Of a stretch of 42,664 nucleotides of DNA, positions 33,069-39,965 are shown one piece after another. Position 1 is the stretch's first letter, and the number at the start of each line of letters is the position of its first letter. The DNA is from Mucilaginibacter sp. GTDB lineage: Bacteria; Bacteroidota; Bacteroidia; Sphingobacteriales; Sphingobacteriaceae. The stretch covers positions 1-42,664 of the forward strand of contig JAQBOU010000238.1 in assembly GCA_028287865.1 (NCBI GenBank). Direction: 5' to 3'. Position numbers and translations under genes: made by a program. Below the pieces are notes generated by a model, which was not told where the DNA came from, ran no database searches, and was given only the letters and a program-made list of their open reading frames with translations.

Positions 33069-34928
33069 GTGAACAGCGCAATACTTGGCATTTCAGCTTT
33101 TTATCATGATAGCGCTGCCGCCCTTATTGTTGATGGCGAAATAATTGCCGCCGCCCAGGAAGAACGGTTTACAAGGATAAAACACGATGCGGGTTTCCCT
33201 GTCAATGCTATAAAATATGTTTTGGAAGAAGGTGGTATAGATTATGATGAGCTATCGGCCGTTGCGTTTTATGATAAGCCATTGCTTAAATTTGAACGCC
33301 TCCTGGAAACATACCATGCTTTTGCCCCAAAAGGGTTATTAAGTTTTATTAAGGCAATGCCGGTATGGATCAACGAAAAGCTTTTTATAAAAAAGCTGAT
33401 CCGGGAAAAAACCAGGCAATTTGGAAATGCCAAAATACCCATTTTATTCCCCGAACACCATTTGTCGCATGCTGCCAGTGCCTATTACCCTTCTCCTTTT
33501 GATGATGCCGCTATTTTAACTATTGATGGTGTAGGCGAATGGGCTACAACTACCATATGCCATGGAAAAGCCAGTCAGATAACCCTGCTAAAAGAGCTGC
33601 ACTTTCCACATTCTGCAGGGCTTTTGTATGCTGCATTTACCTATTACTTAGGCTTCAAAGTAAATAGCGGCGAATATAAGGTGATGGGACTAGCAGCTCA
33701 TGGTGACCGGGATTCTGCTCAAACAGCTGAATTTAAACAAAAGATACTGGCTGAACTGGTTGATGTAAGAGAAGATGGATCCATAATTCTTAATATGCCT
33801 TTTTTTGATTTTGCTACCCAATTAAAAATGACGAATGATAAAAGGTGGGAAAGCTTATTTGGTATACCAAGGCGGCAGCCGGAATCTGAGATCGGCCAGG
33901 CACACATGAACCTGGCATTGGCTATTCAGGAGGTGACCGAATGGATAATAATAGCATTGGCCAATACAGCACAAAAAATCACCGGCAGCAAGAATCTTGT
34001 TATGGCCGGTGGGGTTGCTTTAAATTGCGTAGCTAATACTAAAATTGCACAAACAGGTTTATTTGATAATATATGGATCCAGCCTGCGGCCGGAGATGCG
34101 GGAGGATCATTAGGCGCTGCTTATGCTGCTTACCACATTTGGGGTAAAGGAGAGAAAAAAACACTTATTTCTTCCGATTCCATGAACGGAGCGTACCTGG
34201 GGCCGCAATACGACGATAAGCAGATCCTGAACATGATCCGTAAATATGAAGCAAGTTACGCTCATTTTGAAAGCTTCGATGAGTTAACAGCCGTTGTAAG
34301 CCAAAGAATTGCGGATGGCAACGTAGTCGGCTGGTTTCAGGGCAGGATGGAGTTTGGTCCCCGGGCTTTGGGTAACAGAAGCATCCTCGGCGATCCGCGG
34401 AATCCTGAAATGCAAAAAATCATCAATATAAAAATAAAGGCACGGGAAGAATTCAGGCCATTTGCACCAAGTGTGTTACTGGAAGATACGGGCCGCTATT
34501 TTAAAACAAATTTAAACTCTCCCTATATGCTCTTTGTGGAATCATTAAAAGAGGAATTGCGAAGAGAGAAACCTGACAACTATTACGGGCTTAACCTGTA
34601 TGATCGTTTATATCATATTCGTTCAGAGATCCAGTCGGTTACTCATGTTGATTATTCAGCCAGAGTTCAAACCGTTAGTAAAGACGGTAACCCGAAATTT
34701 TGGCAGCTAATTAATAGTTTTAAAAGACTGACAGGTTGTAGTTTGTTAATTAATACATCCTTTAATTTAAGAGGAGAGCCCATTGTATGTACACCGCAGG
34801 ATGCTTACCGGGGTTTTATGCATACAGAAATGGATTACCTGGTAATAGGAAACTATCTGTTCGATAGAAAAGCACAAAAGCCCCTGCCCGAGGGAGAATC
34901 AGAAAAAATGAGATTCTTTTTAGATTGA
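33069..34928 (+). CDS. NodU/CmcH/TobZ-type O-carbamoyltransferase
   Basis: A 619-residue cytosolic enzyme that transfers carbamoyl from carbamoyl phosphate, through carbamoyl-AMP, to a hydroxyl group of a sugar or natural product. The Kae1-like N-terminal domain shows ILGISAFYHDSAAALIVDG, the metal-binding EHHLSHAASAYY, and GVALNCVANTKI. The YrdC-like C-terminal domain starts near residue 410 with VGWFQGRMEFGPRALGNRSILGDPR, and NTSFNLRGEPIV follows. Start GTG, since translation from it gives the complete family N-terminus. It is closest in kind to SxtI. The acceptor is not known; in this context a carbohydrate is likely. Its presence inside a PUL is unusual, because it modifies rather than degrades. 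Confidence 0.92.
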   Translation: MNSAILGISAFYHDSAAALIVDGEIIAAAQEERFTRIKHDAGFPVNAIKYVLEEGGIDYDELSAVAFYDKPLLKFERLLETYHAFAPKGLLSFIKAMPVWINEKLFIKKLIREKTRQFGNAKIPILFPEHHLSHAASAYYPSPFDDAAILTIDGVGEWATTTICHGKASQITLLKELHFPHSAGLLYAAFTYYLGFKVNSGEYKVMGLAAHGDRDSAQTAEFKQKILAELVDVREDGSIILNMPFFDFATQLKMTNDKRWESLFGIPRRQPESEIGQAHMNLALAIQEVTEWIIIALANTAQKITGSKNLVMAGGVALNCVANTKIAQTGLFDNIWIQPAAGDAGGSLGAAYAAYHIWGKGEKKTLISSDSMNGAYLGPQYDDKQILNMIRKYEASYAHFESFDELTAVVSQRIADGNVVGWFQGRMEFGPRALGNRSILGDPRNPEMQKIINIKIKAREEFRPFAPSVLLEDTGRYFKTNLNSPYMLFVESLKEELRREKPDNYYGLNLYDRLYHIRSEIQSVTHVDYSARVQTVSKDGNPKFWQLINSFKRLTGCSLLINTSFNLRGEPIVCTPQDAYRGFMHTEMDYLVIGNYLFDRKAQKPLPEGESEKMRFFLD

Positions 34929-35045
34929 TTACCATCATCAGCATTTTGATTAAATCGGACGCAGGTTATTTATACTCATAATGATGAGTTCCGATTAACG
35001 GCCGATCACCTTAATTTTTAAATATTGATACACTATTCAGTGTCA

Positions 35046-35061
35046 TTAATGGTTTATTAAT
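35046..35061 (+). promoter_or_regulatory. Tandem TTAAT operator of the secreted unknown gene
   Basis: TTAATG (35046) and TTAATC (35057) start 11 bp apart. The 16-bp core TTAATGGTTTATTAAT matches the GH43 and GH92 cores at 13 or more positions. It places the last gene of the locus in the same presumed regulon. Confidence 0.6.
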
Positions 35062-35161
35062 CATTGATTAAGAATTAAACCTTCTTTTGAGAGATATTAT
35101 AAATTTTTCTAACCTGGCTTACAGCCCAATTTAGTTGATATTTTAATTTATTGATTTACAC

Positions 35162-35195
35162 GTGCGTTTCGGAGTGAGATCCCGAACGCACTTTT
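35162..35195 (+). terminator. Terminator-like hairpin in the leader
   Basis: GTGCGTT-T-CGG pairs with CCGAACGCAC (10 bp, one bulged T) around a 9-nt loop. It is followed by TTTTATTT. It could terminate upstream transcription or act as an attenuator between the tandem operator and the start codon 77 bp downstream. Confidence 0.65.
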
Positions 35196-35271
35196 ATTTG
35201 CCGCGAAAGCCATAGAGAAAACAAGAGAATACTTGATCACATAACTATTATAACCCCATTTATTACCAATA

Positions 35272-36585
35272 ATGAATACATTGAAACAGACACTCTTAAA
35301 TGGGTTCCGACCACTTTCAATAGTGCGGTCAAAGTTTTATATCCTGGCTCTTACAGGTCTTTGCCTTGCCGGATTTGCCGGGGCAAGCTCCTTACACCCC
35401 AAAACAAGACCAACGATTGTTGCCGGTTCGAAAAAGAAAGACTATAAATTCAACACGACTATCTCCCGGAGGGTATTAGAAAATTACCTCGACCGGTCAA
35501 TTACCATGCAAAGCCTGCTTGTTGGGAAAGGTGATTTTGATGATAATCTTCGAATGATAAAAAATATTGGTGCTAAATTTATAGGAAGAAGTGTATGCCA
35601 GTGGGGTGAAGAATCTGACATTCCGAAAAACCTGCTGCAGGAAAAAGAGCTTGCAATAAAAGTACATAAAAGCGATCCGGATATAATTTTACAAGCTTGC
35701 ATTTTTGAAATAGTAACCAATCAGGTTGATCAGCTTGCGATACCCGACTGGGCATTTACGGCTTTAAAGTTACCTGTAGAAAAGAGAAATTTCAGATATG
35801 CGGACATGTTATACCCTGACGGAAAATTTAAAAATCAATGGGGAAAAGGATCAGTACCCGATGTAAGCCGGTTAGAAACTAAACTTTATTTCTATTACCT
35901 CGCTGTATCTTATATAAACATTGGTATAGAAGGCATTCACTTTGGGCAGGTTGAGCTCATGAACAAGAACGACCCTAATCTTAATAATTATAATCAGATA
36001 TTAACCCTGATAAGGGGCTATGCGGCCAAACACGCCCGCAGGCACATAATATTGTGCGATTCGCATGTTCCCAGTGGTGGTTTTGTACGTAATGGGAAAT
36101 TATTAATGGACTTTCATGCTTTTCCGTTGAGAATAATGGAAACGCCCGGCCAACCAGAAGAAGCAACGTTAAAAGTCGGGCACACAGATGCACTTTATGG
36201 AAGAAGTAAAGGTGGTATTACCCCCAGCGGATGGTTATGCGAGCACCTTCCATACTTAGTAGAGTTTGATAATTACGGAGTTAGTAAACACCCGGGAGAA
36301 GAAAAAGCCGGGGACATTCCGTTTTGGGTTTGGGGTTATGATGAGATAACCTGGTTCGCGCATCAAAATAAACAATATCGTACACAATGGCTCATTTATG
36401 CATATAATTGGGTTAAGAAAACAGATATTAACGGCCATTTGGAAATGCCGGGCGGCCGTCAAACAACATCACCGTTAGATCATAAAAACTGGTATTATGC
36501 CAATAAACCAAGTACAGCGGTACCAGATGGACAAGGAGATGAAGATACAATCCGTGAAATTTGGCTAAACGGAGGGATAGAATAA
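35272..36585 (+). CDS. Secreted protein of unknown family, possible glycosidase
   Basis: A 437-residue exported protein; signal peptide about 1-38 (ALTGLCLAGFAGAS) with a long basic n-region. I do not recognise the family. The alternation of strands and helices (ILQACIFEIV, GIEGIHFGQVELM, HIILCDSHVPSGG, YLVEFDNYG, WVWGYDEITWFAHQ) is what a (beta/alpha)8 barrel would give. Glutamates at the ends of two strands (GQVELM and VEFDNYG) could be a catalytic pair. The tandem operator upstream ties it to the PUL enzymes. A new or divergent glycoside hydrolase is my best guess; a carbohydrate-binding or lyase role is possible. Confidence 0.6.
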   Translation: MNTLKQTLLNGFRPLSIVRSKFYILALTGLCLAGFAGASSLHPKTRPTIVAGSKKKDYKFNTTISRRVLENYLDRSITMQSLLVGKGDFDDNLRMIKNIGAKFIGRSVCQWGEESDIPKNLLQEKELAIKVHKSDPDIILQACIFEIVTNQVDQLAIPDWAFTALKLPVEKRNFRYADMLYPDGKFKNQWGKGSVPDVSRLETKLYFYYLAVSYINIGIEGIHFGQVELMNKNDPNLNNYNQILTLIRGYAAKHARRHIILCDSHVPSGGFVRNGKLLMDFHAFPLRIMETPGQPEEATLKVGHTDALYGRSKGGITPSGWLCEHLPYLVEFDNYGVSKHPGEEKAGDIPFWVWGYDEITWFAHQNKQYRTQWLIYAYNWVKKTDINGHLEMPGGRQTTSPLDHKNWYYANKPSTAVPDGQGDEDTIREIWLNGGIE

Positions 36586-36690
36586 ATAAACTCTGGCATT
36601 GATCTTTCGGGAAAAATGCAGCTTATCCAGTCAGAGATTCTAAAACCAGTTTCAGATGATCAACCTGAATTTCAGGATGGTAACGTGAAT

Positions 36691-36975
36691 TTATTCGTTC
36701 TTGAATTGCGGATGTTTTGCAATTTGTGCGGCTATACCAGACAGATCCTGACCTGTTAAGGCGCCGACCCCTTCAAAATCAAAATGATGTTCGCTGTGCA
36801 CGGTAATGGTGCCTAGTAATCCATCCGGCGGCACATCCACCGACCGGGATTGTTCATAATCTATCCAGTCCTCCGCCTTATCAACGGCGTATATTTTAAA
36901 GGTATTCACTGCTTGCTGCGGTTCAAATCTTAATAATCGCTGGCTCTGGCCAACCGGGATGTCAAAAGCTTTCAT
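36691..36975 (-). CDS. Small hypothetical protein
   Basis: A 94-residue soluble, acidic protein with no signal peptide or membrane segment; family not recognised. Notable sequence: IPVGQSQRLLRFEP at the start and TVHSEHHFDFEGVGALTGQDLSGIAAQIAKHPQF at the end. The ATG at MKAFDIPVG was chosen because the 23 codons before it (MKGNTVLANFS...) do not look like the rest. It converges on the secreted PUL protein and is divergent from the cupin gene. There is no sign that it belongs to the PUL. Confidence 0.55.
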   Translation of the reverse strand: MKAFDIPVGQSQRLLRFEPQQAVNTFKIYAVDKAEDWIDYEQSRSVDVPPDGLLGTITVHSEHHFDFEGVGALTGQDLSGIAAQIAKHPQFKNE

Positions 36976-37134
36976 TTTACATCTTTTTATAATTAAAGAC
37001 ACATTTAAAGTTGAAAAGTTTGCCAAAACAGTATTTCCTTTCACGCGTTATCGGATCAAGGACTATTTTATAAATTAGGCCGTTCTGTGCACATGTTAAA
37101 TGCTAAAATTAAATAACCCCCGTTATAAGTAATT

Positions 37135-37713
37135 ATGAAGCGTAAAACATTTTTATCATGGCTCGGCTTATTAGCAATAAGAACACAGGAGCCTTTTAAT
37201 ACCAATCAACGCATGGTACCGGAACAGTTGCTCTTTCATGATGACGGAACTATTCCTAATAGTAAGTTCCCGCTGTTGCTTTATAGCAATGCATTTACCG
37301 CCCGCGACGATAACGGTGCCACCTGGCTCGAGCAGCATTTTGCTTCCAATAACTGGACAAACTCCTGGCGCAACGGCGTATATTCCTTTCATCATTACCA
37401 CAGTACCTCACACGAGGTTTTAGGGGTTTACAGCGGCTCTGCGCTACTGCACCTGGGCGGTGAAAAGGGCCGTAAGGTAAAGGTGCAGGCTGGTGATATC
37501 ATCGTTATTCCTGCCGGTGTAGGACACAAGAACCTCGGCAGCGACAACCTGGGTATTGTTGGCGCCTACGAAGATGGCCGCAGCTGGGATGTGAACAGAG
37601 GATTGCCCGGAGAGCGACCACATACAGATGAAAACATAGCCGCCCTGCCAATACCCAAGACAGATCCATTCACCGGGAAATCAGGCGGCCTGACAGTTAT
37701 CTGGAAAAAGTAA
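37135..37713 (+). CDS. YjlB-type cupin protein
   Basis: A 192-residue single-domain cupin of the YjlB family; function not established. The metal ligands are clear: H87 and H89 in FHHYHSTSHEVLGVYSG, E94 in the same motif, and H131 in GDIIVIPAGVGHKNLG. Further family sequence: SNNWTNSWRNGVY before the first motif and GAYEDGRSWDVNRGLPGERP after the second. The first 15 residues (KRKTFLSWLGLLAI) are more hydrophobic than usual for this cytosolic family and could be a degraded export signal. It is a single gene with no obvious link to neighbours. Confidence 0.82.
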   Translation: MKRKTFLSWLGLLAIRTQEPFNTNQRMVPEQLLFHDDGTIPNSKFPLLLYSNAFTARDDNGATWLEQHFASNNWTNSWRNGVYSFHHYHSTSHEVLGVYSGSALLHLGGEKGRKVKVQAGDIIVIPAGVGHKNLGSDNLGIVGAYEDGRSWDVNRGLPGERPHTDENIAALPIPKTDPFTGKSGGLTVIWKK

Positions 37714-37795
37714 CCCTATCCTTAATTGGCTGTCGTGAAATGTTTATTATAGTAAACACACACACACCTTCCCAAAGGATTCCTTTTGGACCATT

Positions 37796-37851
37796 CGTGC
37801 TCTTTTGACTACTCAGACACCTCGTCTTTTTTTGAAATGCTTAAGGTTGAA
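37796..37851 (-). pseudogene. Decayed 5' half of a tRNA-Ser gene
   Basis: The segment aligns with the 5' half and upstream flank of the intact tRNA-Ser at 41710-41797: GAGGTGTCTGAGTAGTC versus GAGGTGTCTGAGTGGTC, then AAAGAGCACG, and the flank TTCAACCTTA in both. The acceptor strand has changed to GACGAGG and no matching 3' half or anticodon loop remains. It lies on the same strand as the intact gene, as expected for an attachment-site scar or a decayed tandem copy. Confidence 0.75.
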
Positions 37852-37871
37852 TGTTATTATCAGGCTATCTT

Positions 37872-37910
37872 AAGTGTTCCAAAGAATAAGATGGAACGGG
37901 TGGAACACTT
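37872..37910. repeat. Inverted repeat with alternative pairing
   Basis: AAGTGTTCCA and TGGAACACTT are perfect 10-bp arms 19 nt apart. A second TGGAAC inside the loop could pair with the left arm instead. No T tract follows, so it is probably not a terminator; it could be the end of a decayed mobile element. Confidence 0.55.
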
Positions 37911-38031
37911 GCTATACCTGGTAATTGGAGTAAAGGCTTGAACTGGCAGGTATTTTTAATTTCTAAAATTAGATTGAAATGGGGATTTAAATCAAACACC
38001 ACAAAATTATTGCATAGGCCGCAGTCGCGAC

Positions 38032-38070
38032 AAAAAAATACAGCCCATTGAAAACGGGCTGTATTTTTTT
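38032..38070. terminator. Strong bidirectional terminator hairpin
   Basis: AAAAAAATACAGCCC pairs perfectly with GGGCTGTATTTTTTT (15 bp) around a 9-nt loop. It is more than 300 bp after the cupin stop, so whether it serves that gene or a lost one is unclear. Confidence 0.85.
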
Positions 38071-38128
38071 AGCGGGGATAAAGGGAGCCACTACAACACT
38101 TGAAGGAATTTTGAGTATTATTAGACAA
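38071..38128. repeat. Degenerate repeat, copy 1
   Basis: This copy begins AGCGGGGATAAAGGGAGCC, which differs by one base from the start of copy 2 at 38951; the similarity then decays (ACAC, ATTTTG and similar blocks conserved). The two copies flank the DUF1569 gene in direct orientation. No known element was recognised. Confidence 0.6.
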
Positions 38129-38328
38129 GTTTACAAGAAAAAATAAATGAGTAATCTTTGCTCTCTATCCTATGGTCTTCTTGAAAAATTAAGAAGAACT
38201 TTAAATATTGGAGAAGATTCTTTAAAAGATTTCTAAATAAATATTGTTATAATTAAAGCTCCGTTAACAGTTGTACGTATTCAATATATTGCACAACTTG
38301 CTTAAATATTCATCTTTTAGCACTCATT

Positions 38329-38784
38329 ATGGCAAACATGAAAACAGTATTTGACAAAACGACAAGAGATGAATTGATCAGCAGGATCGATGCGCTTAAC
38401 GAAAACAGCAAGAACGAGTGGGGCAAAATGAATGTGTACCAGGTGCTGAAGCATTGCACACTGTGGGATGAATGGATACAAAGTAATAAAAACAACAAAC
38501 GGGCATTCGTTGGCCGTTTGTTTGGGAGAATGGCATTAAAAAAAATACTAAAGGATGAGAGCCCTTTGGCACGAAATACGCCCACGCTTCGTGAACTTAA
38601 AGTAAAAGAAACCAACGGCGATGTTGCATCAGAAAAAAAGAAGTGGATTGCCTTAATCAACGAATATGCTCATTTCTCAAACCCTGGTTTTGTCCATTCT
38701 TTCTTCGGAAAAATGACAAAAGAACAGGTCGGACAAATGGCTTATAAACATGCCGACCACCATCTGCGGCAATTTAATGGTTAG
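38329..38784 (+). CDS. DUF1569 (DinB-like) protein
   Basis: A 151-residue cytosolic protein of DUF1569, a branch of the DinB/YfiT four-helix-bundle superfamily with a potential metal site. Typical sequence: NVYQVLKHCTLWDEWIQ (first His), GRMALKKILKDESPLARNTPTLRELKV, and the end FGKMTKEQVGQMAYKHADHHLRQF (late His residues). The function is unknown. It starts at MANMKTVF; a start three codons later (MKTVF) is equally possible. It stands alone between the two degenerate repeats and is followed by a terminator, which suggests it may have come in as a small cassette. Confidence 0.8.
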   Translation: MANMKTVFDKTTRDELISRIDALNENSKNEWGKMNVYQVLKHCTLWDEWIQSNKNNKRAFVGRLFGRMALKKILKDESPLARNTPTLRELKVKETNGDVASEKKKWIALINEYAHFSNPGFVHSFFGKMTKEQVGQMAYKHADHHLRQFNG

Positions 38785-38855
38785 ATTTCCATGTCTGCTA
38801 CTGTAAAATGAATCGTGTCATGTATGAGCCAAAATTATCGGGGAGAGGAGGCTAA

Positions 38856-38896
38856 ATCAAAAACGGCTTAGGAATTAATCTAAAACCGTTTTTGAT
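38856..38896 (+). terminator. Terminator after the DUF1569 gene
   Basis: ATCAAAAACGG pairs perfectly with CCGTTTTTGAT (11 bp) around a 19-nt loop that can partly pair internally. It lies about 70 bp after the stop codon. The T run is within the stem only, so efficiency is uncertain. Confidence 0.65.
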
Positions 38897-38950
38897 AAAA
38901 ATCTACTCGAATATTTTTCACGCTATAATAACACTGTGTGATAACTTTTA

Positions 38951-39010
38951 AGCGGAGATAAAGGGAGCCGGTTAGAACACCTTAAGGGGATTTTGGACAT
39001 TGTAAGAGAA
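38951..39010. repeat. Degenerate repeat, copy 2
   Basis: This is the partner of the copy at 38071, in the same orientation and 880 bp away. The first 19 bases match with one change; later blocks (ACAC, GATTTTG) are shared with small gaps. Confidence 0.6.
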
Positions 39011-39146
39011 ACAATAAGAATAACCCACAGCAGGTATTATCTTCAAATGACAATAAGTTTGCCAAGTAAAAAGGTATGAAACTTTAATGTCCTAATGCGA
39101 ATTGTAATGTTTAATGGCTTTCTTATTCCAATATTCCAGAGAACAA

Positions 39147-39965
39147 TTAGCCGGCTAAAGCCGCGGCATTGGCAGCAGCCAAACCCGATTGCAATGACCT
39201 TAATTTGAGCTGCGCGTTATTTAATGTGGCTTGCGCGCCCGTTAGTTGTGTCTCCGTCACTGTAAAAGCGGTCTCTTCCAATTGATAATGGTACGCTGCA
39301 TCCCGATAAGCTTGATCCAGCATTACTTTCAAGGAAATGGCCTCTTCCGGGTTTGCCACGATCATGTCGTATAAGTTTCTCGCCTGCTGATCTTCAAGCG
39401 CCAGAGCTGCTTCGGATTCCTGATTCGAAGCCTGCACAGCAAAAGCCGCTTGCAGAGCGACCAGCGTTAAGGCTACGGCATTATTGGCATCCTTTTCTGC
39501 GATGCCGACCATGCTTACCAATTCATCGGAGATGAGCGGATTCAGCGCCTTTTGCCTGACCACTTTCTGCGCCAGCTTATTGATGAGTCCGGCTGAATAG
39601 ATCAGCTTATCGATTACCTGCTTCATGGACAGGGAAAGCTTATTGGTACTGTTATTGGCGGCATTCATTTCGGACAGTGTTTTTTCTGAAATGTTTTTCA
39701 AATTGGAAACGCTGTCGGCCAATTGACCGGCTAAAACGGTGTTGTTATAGGTCTGGGACCGGTTCTTTTCGGCAAGGCTTAAAAAGCTCTGGAAATCAGC
39801 GGCTTTCTGTGTAAGCGAATCGACAATGACCTGGTACCGTTCTACATTATGCTGGGCCGCTATTATCAGAAGCGTTAAGGCATCCAGTTCGGCCTTTTTT
39901 TGTTCGCTAATACCATTATTGGGTTTTATAATCAGGTTTTTTGGCGTTAAGGGTTGTTCGCTCAT
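39147..39965 (-). CDS. Helical protein of unknown function (second of pair)
   Basis: A 272-residue, Ala/Gln/Leu-rich, almost entirely helical protein with no signal peptide or membrane segment; family not recognised. Long heptad-like stretches (ALTLLIIAAQHNVERYQVIVDSLTQ and similar) suggest coiled coils or a helical bundle. Its ATG overlaps the stop of the preceding gene (ATGA), so the two products are made together and probably interact. Such all-helical cytosolic proteins occur among structural, scaffold and pore-forming proteins, but nothing here distinguishes these. Base composition is richer in GC than the PUL. Confidence 0.65.
   Translation of the reverse strand: MSEQPLTPKNLIIKPNNGISEQKKAELDALTLLIIAAQHNVERYQVIVDSLTQKAADFQSFLSLAEKNRSQTYNNTVLAGQLADSVSNLKNISEKTLSEMNAANNSTNKLSLSMKQVIDKLIYSAGLINKLAQKVVRQKALNPLISDELVSMVGIAEKDANNAVALTLVALQAAFAVQASNQESEAALALEDQQARNLYDMIVANPEEAISLKVMLDQAYRDAAYHYQLEETAFTVTETQLTGAQATLNNAQLKLRSLQSGLAAANAAALAG

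Larger units (their letters stand above)
34929..35271. other. Intergenic region before the secreted unknown gene
   Basis: 343 bp holding a tandem TTAAT operator and, 100 bp further on, a terminator-like hairpin. No ORF was found. The hairpin lies on the coding side of the operator, so it may act as an attenuator in the leader rather than as the end of the carbamoyltransferase transcript. Confidence 0.55.
37714..38328. other. Intergenic scar region
   Basis: About 615 bp without a convincing gene. In order it holds a decayed half copy of tRNA-Ser, a 10-bp-arm hairpin, a strong terminator and one copy of a degenerate 58-bp repeat. The mix suggests the relic of past integration or recombination events. 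Confidence 0.6.
38785..39146. other. Intergenic region between DUF1569 and helical pair
   Basis: 362 bp containing a terminator hairpin after the DUF1569 gene and copy 2 of the degenerate repeat. Nothing else is recognised. Confidence 0.55.

Noticed and set aside
37757..37767. CA dinucleotide run suggesting a phase-variable repeat
   Set aside because: Only about five CA units, outside any gene or promoter.
38951..38980. Resemblance of the degenerate repeat to the 3' end of the tRNA-Ser gene (GCGGAGA...GGGA)
   Set aside because: Only short blocks agree and the T-arm is absent; too weak to call an attachment site.
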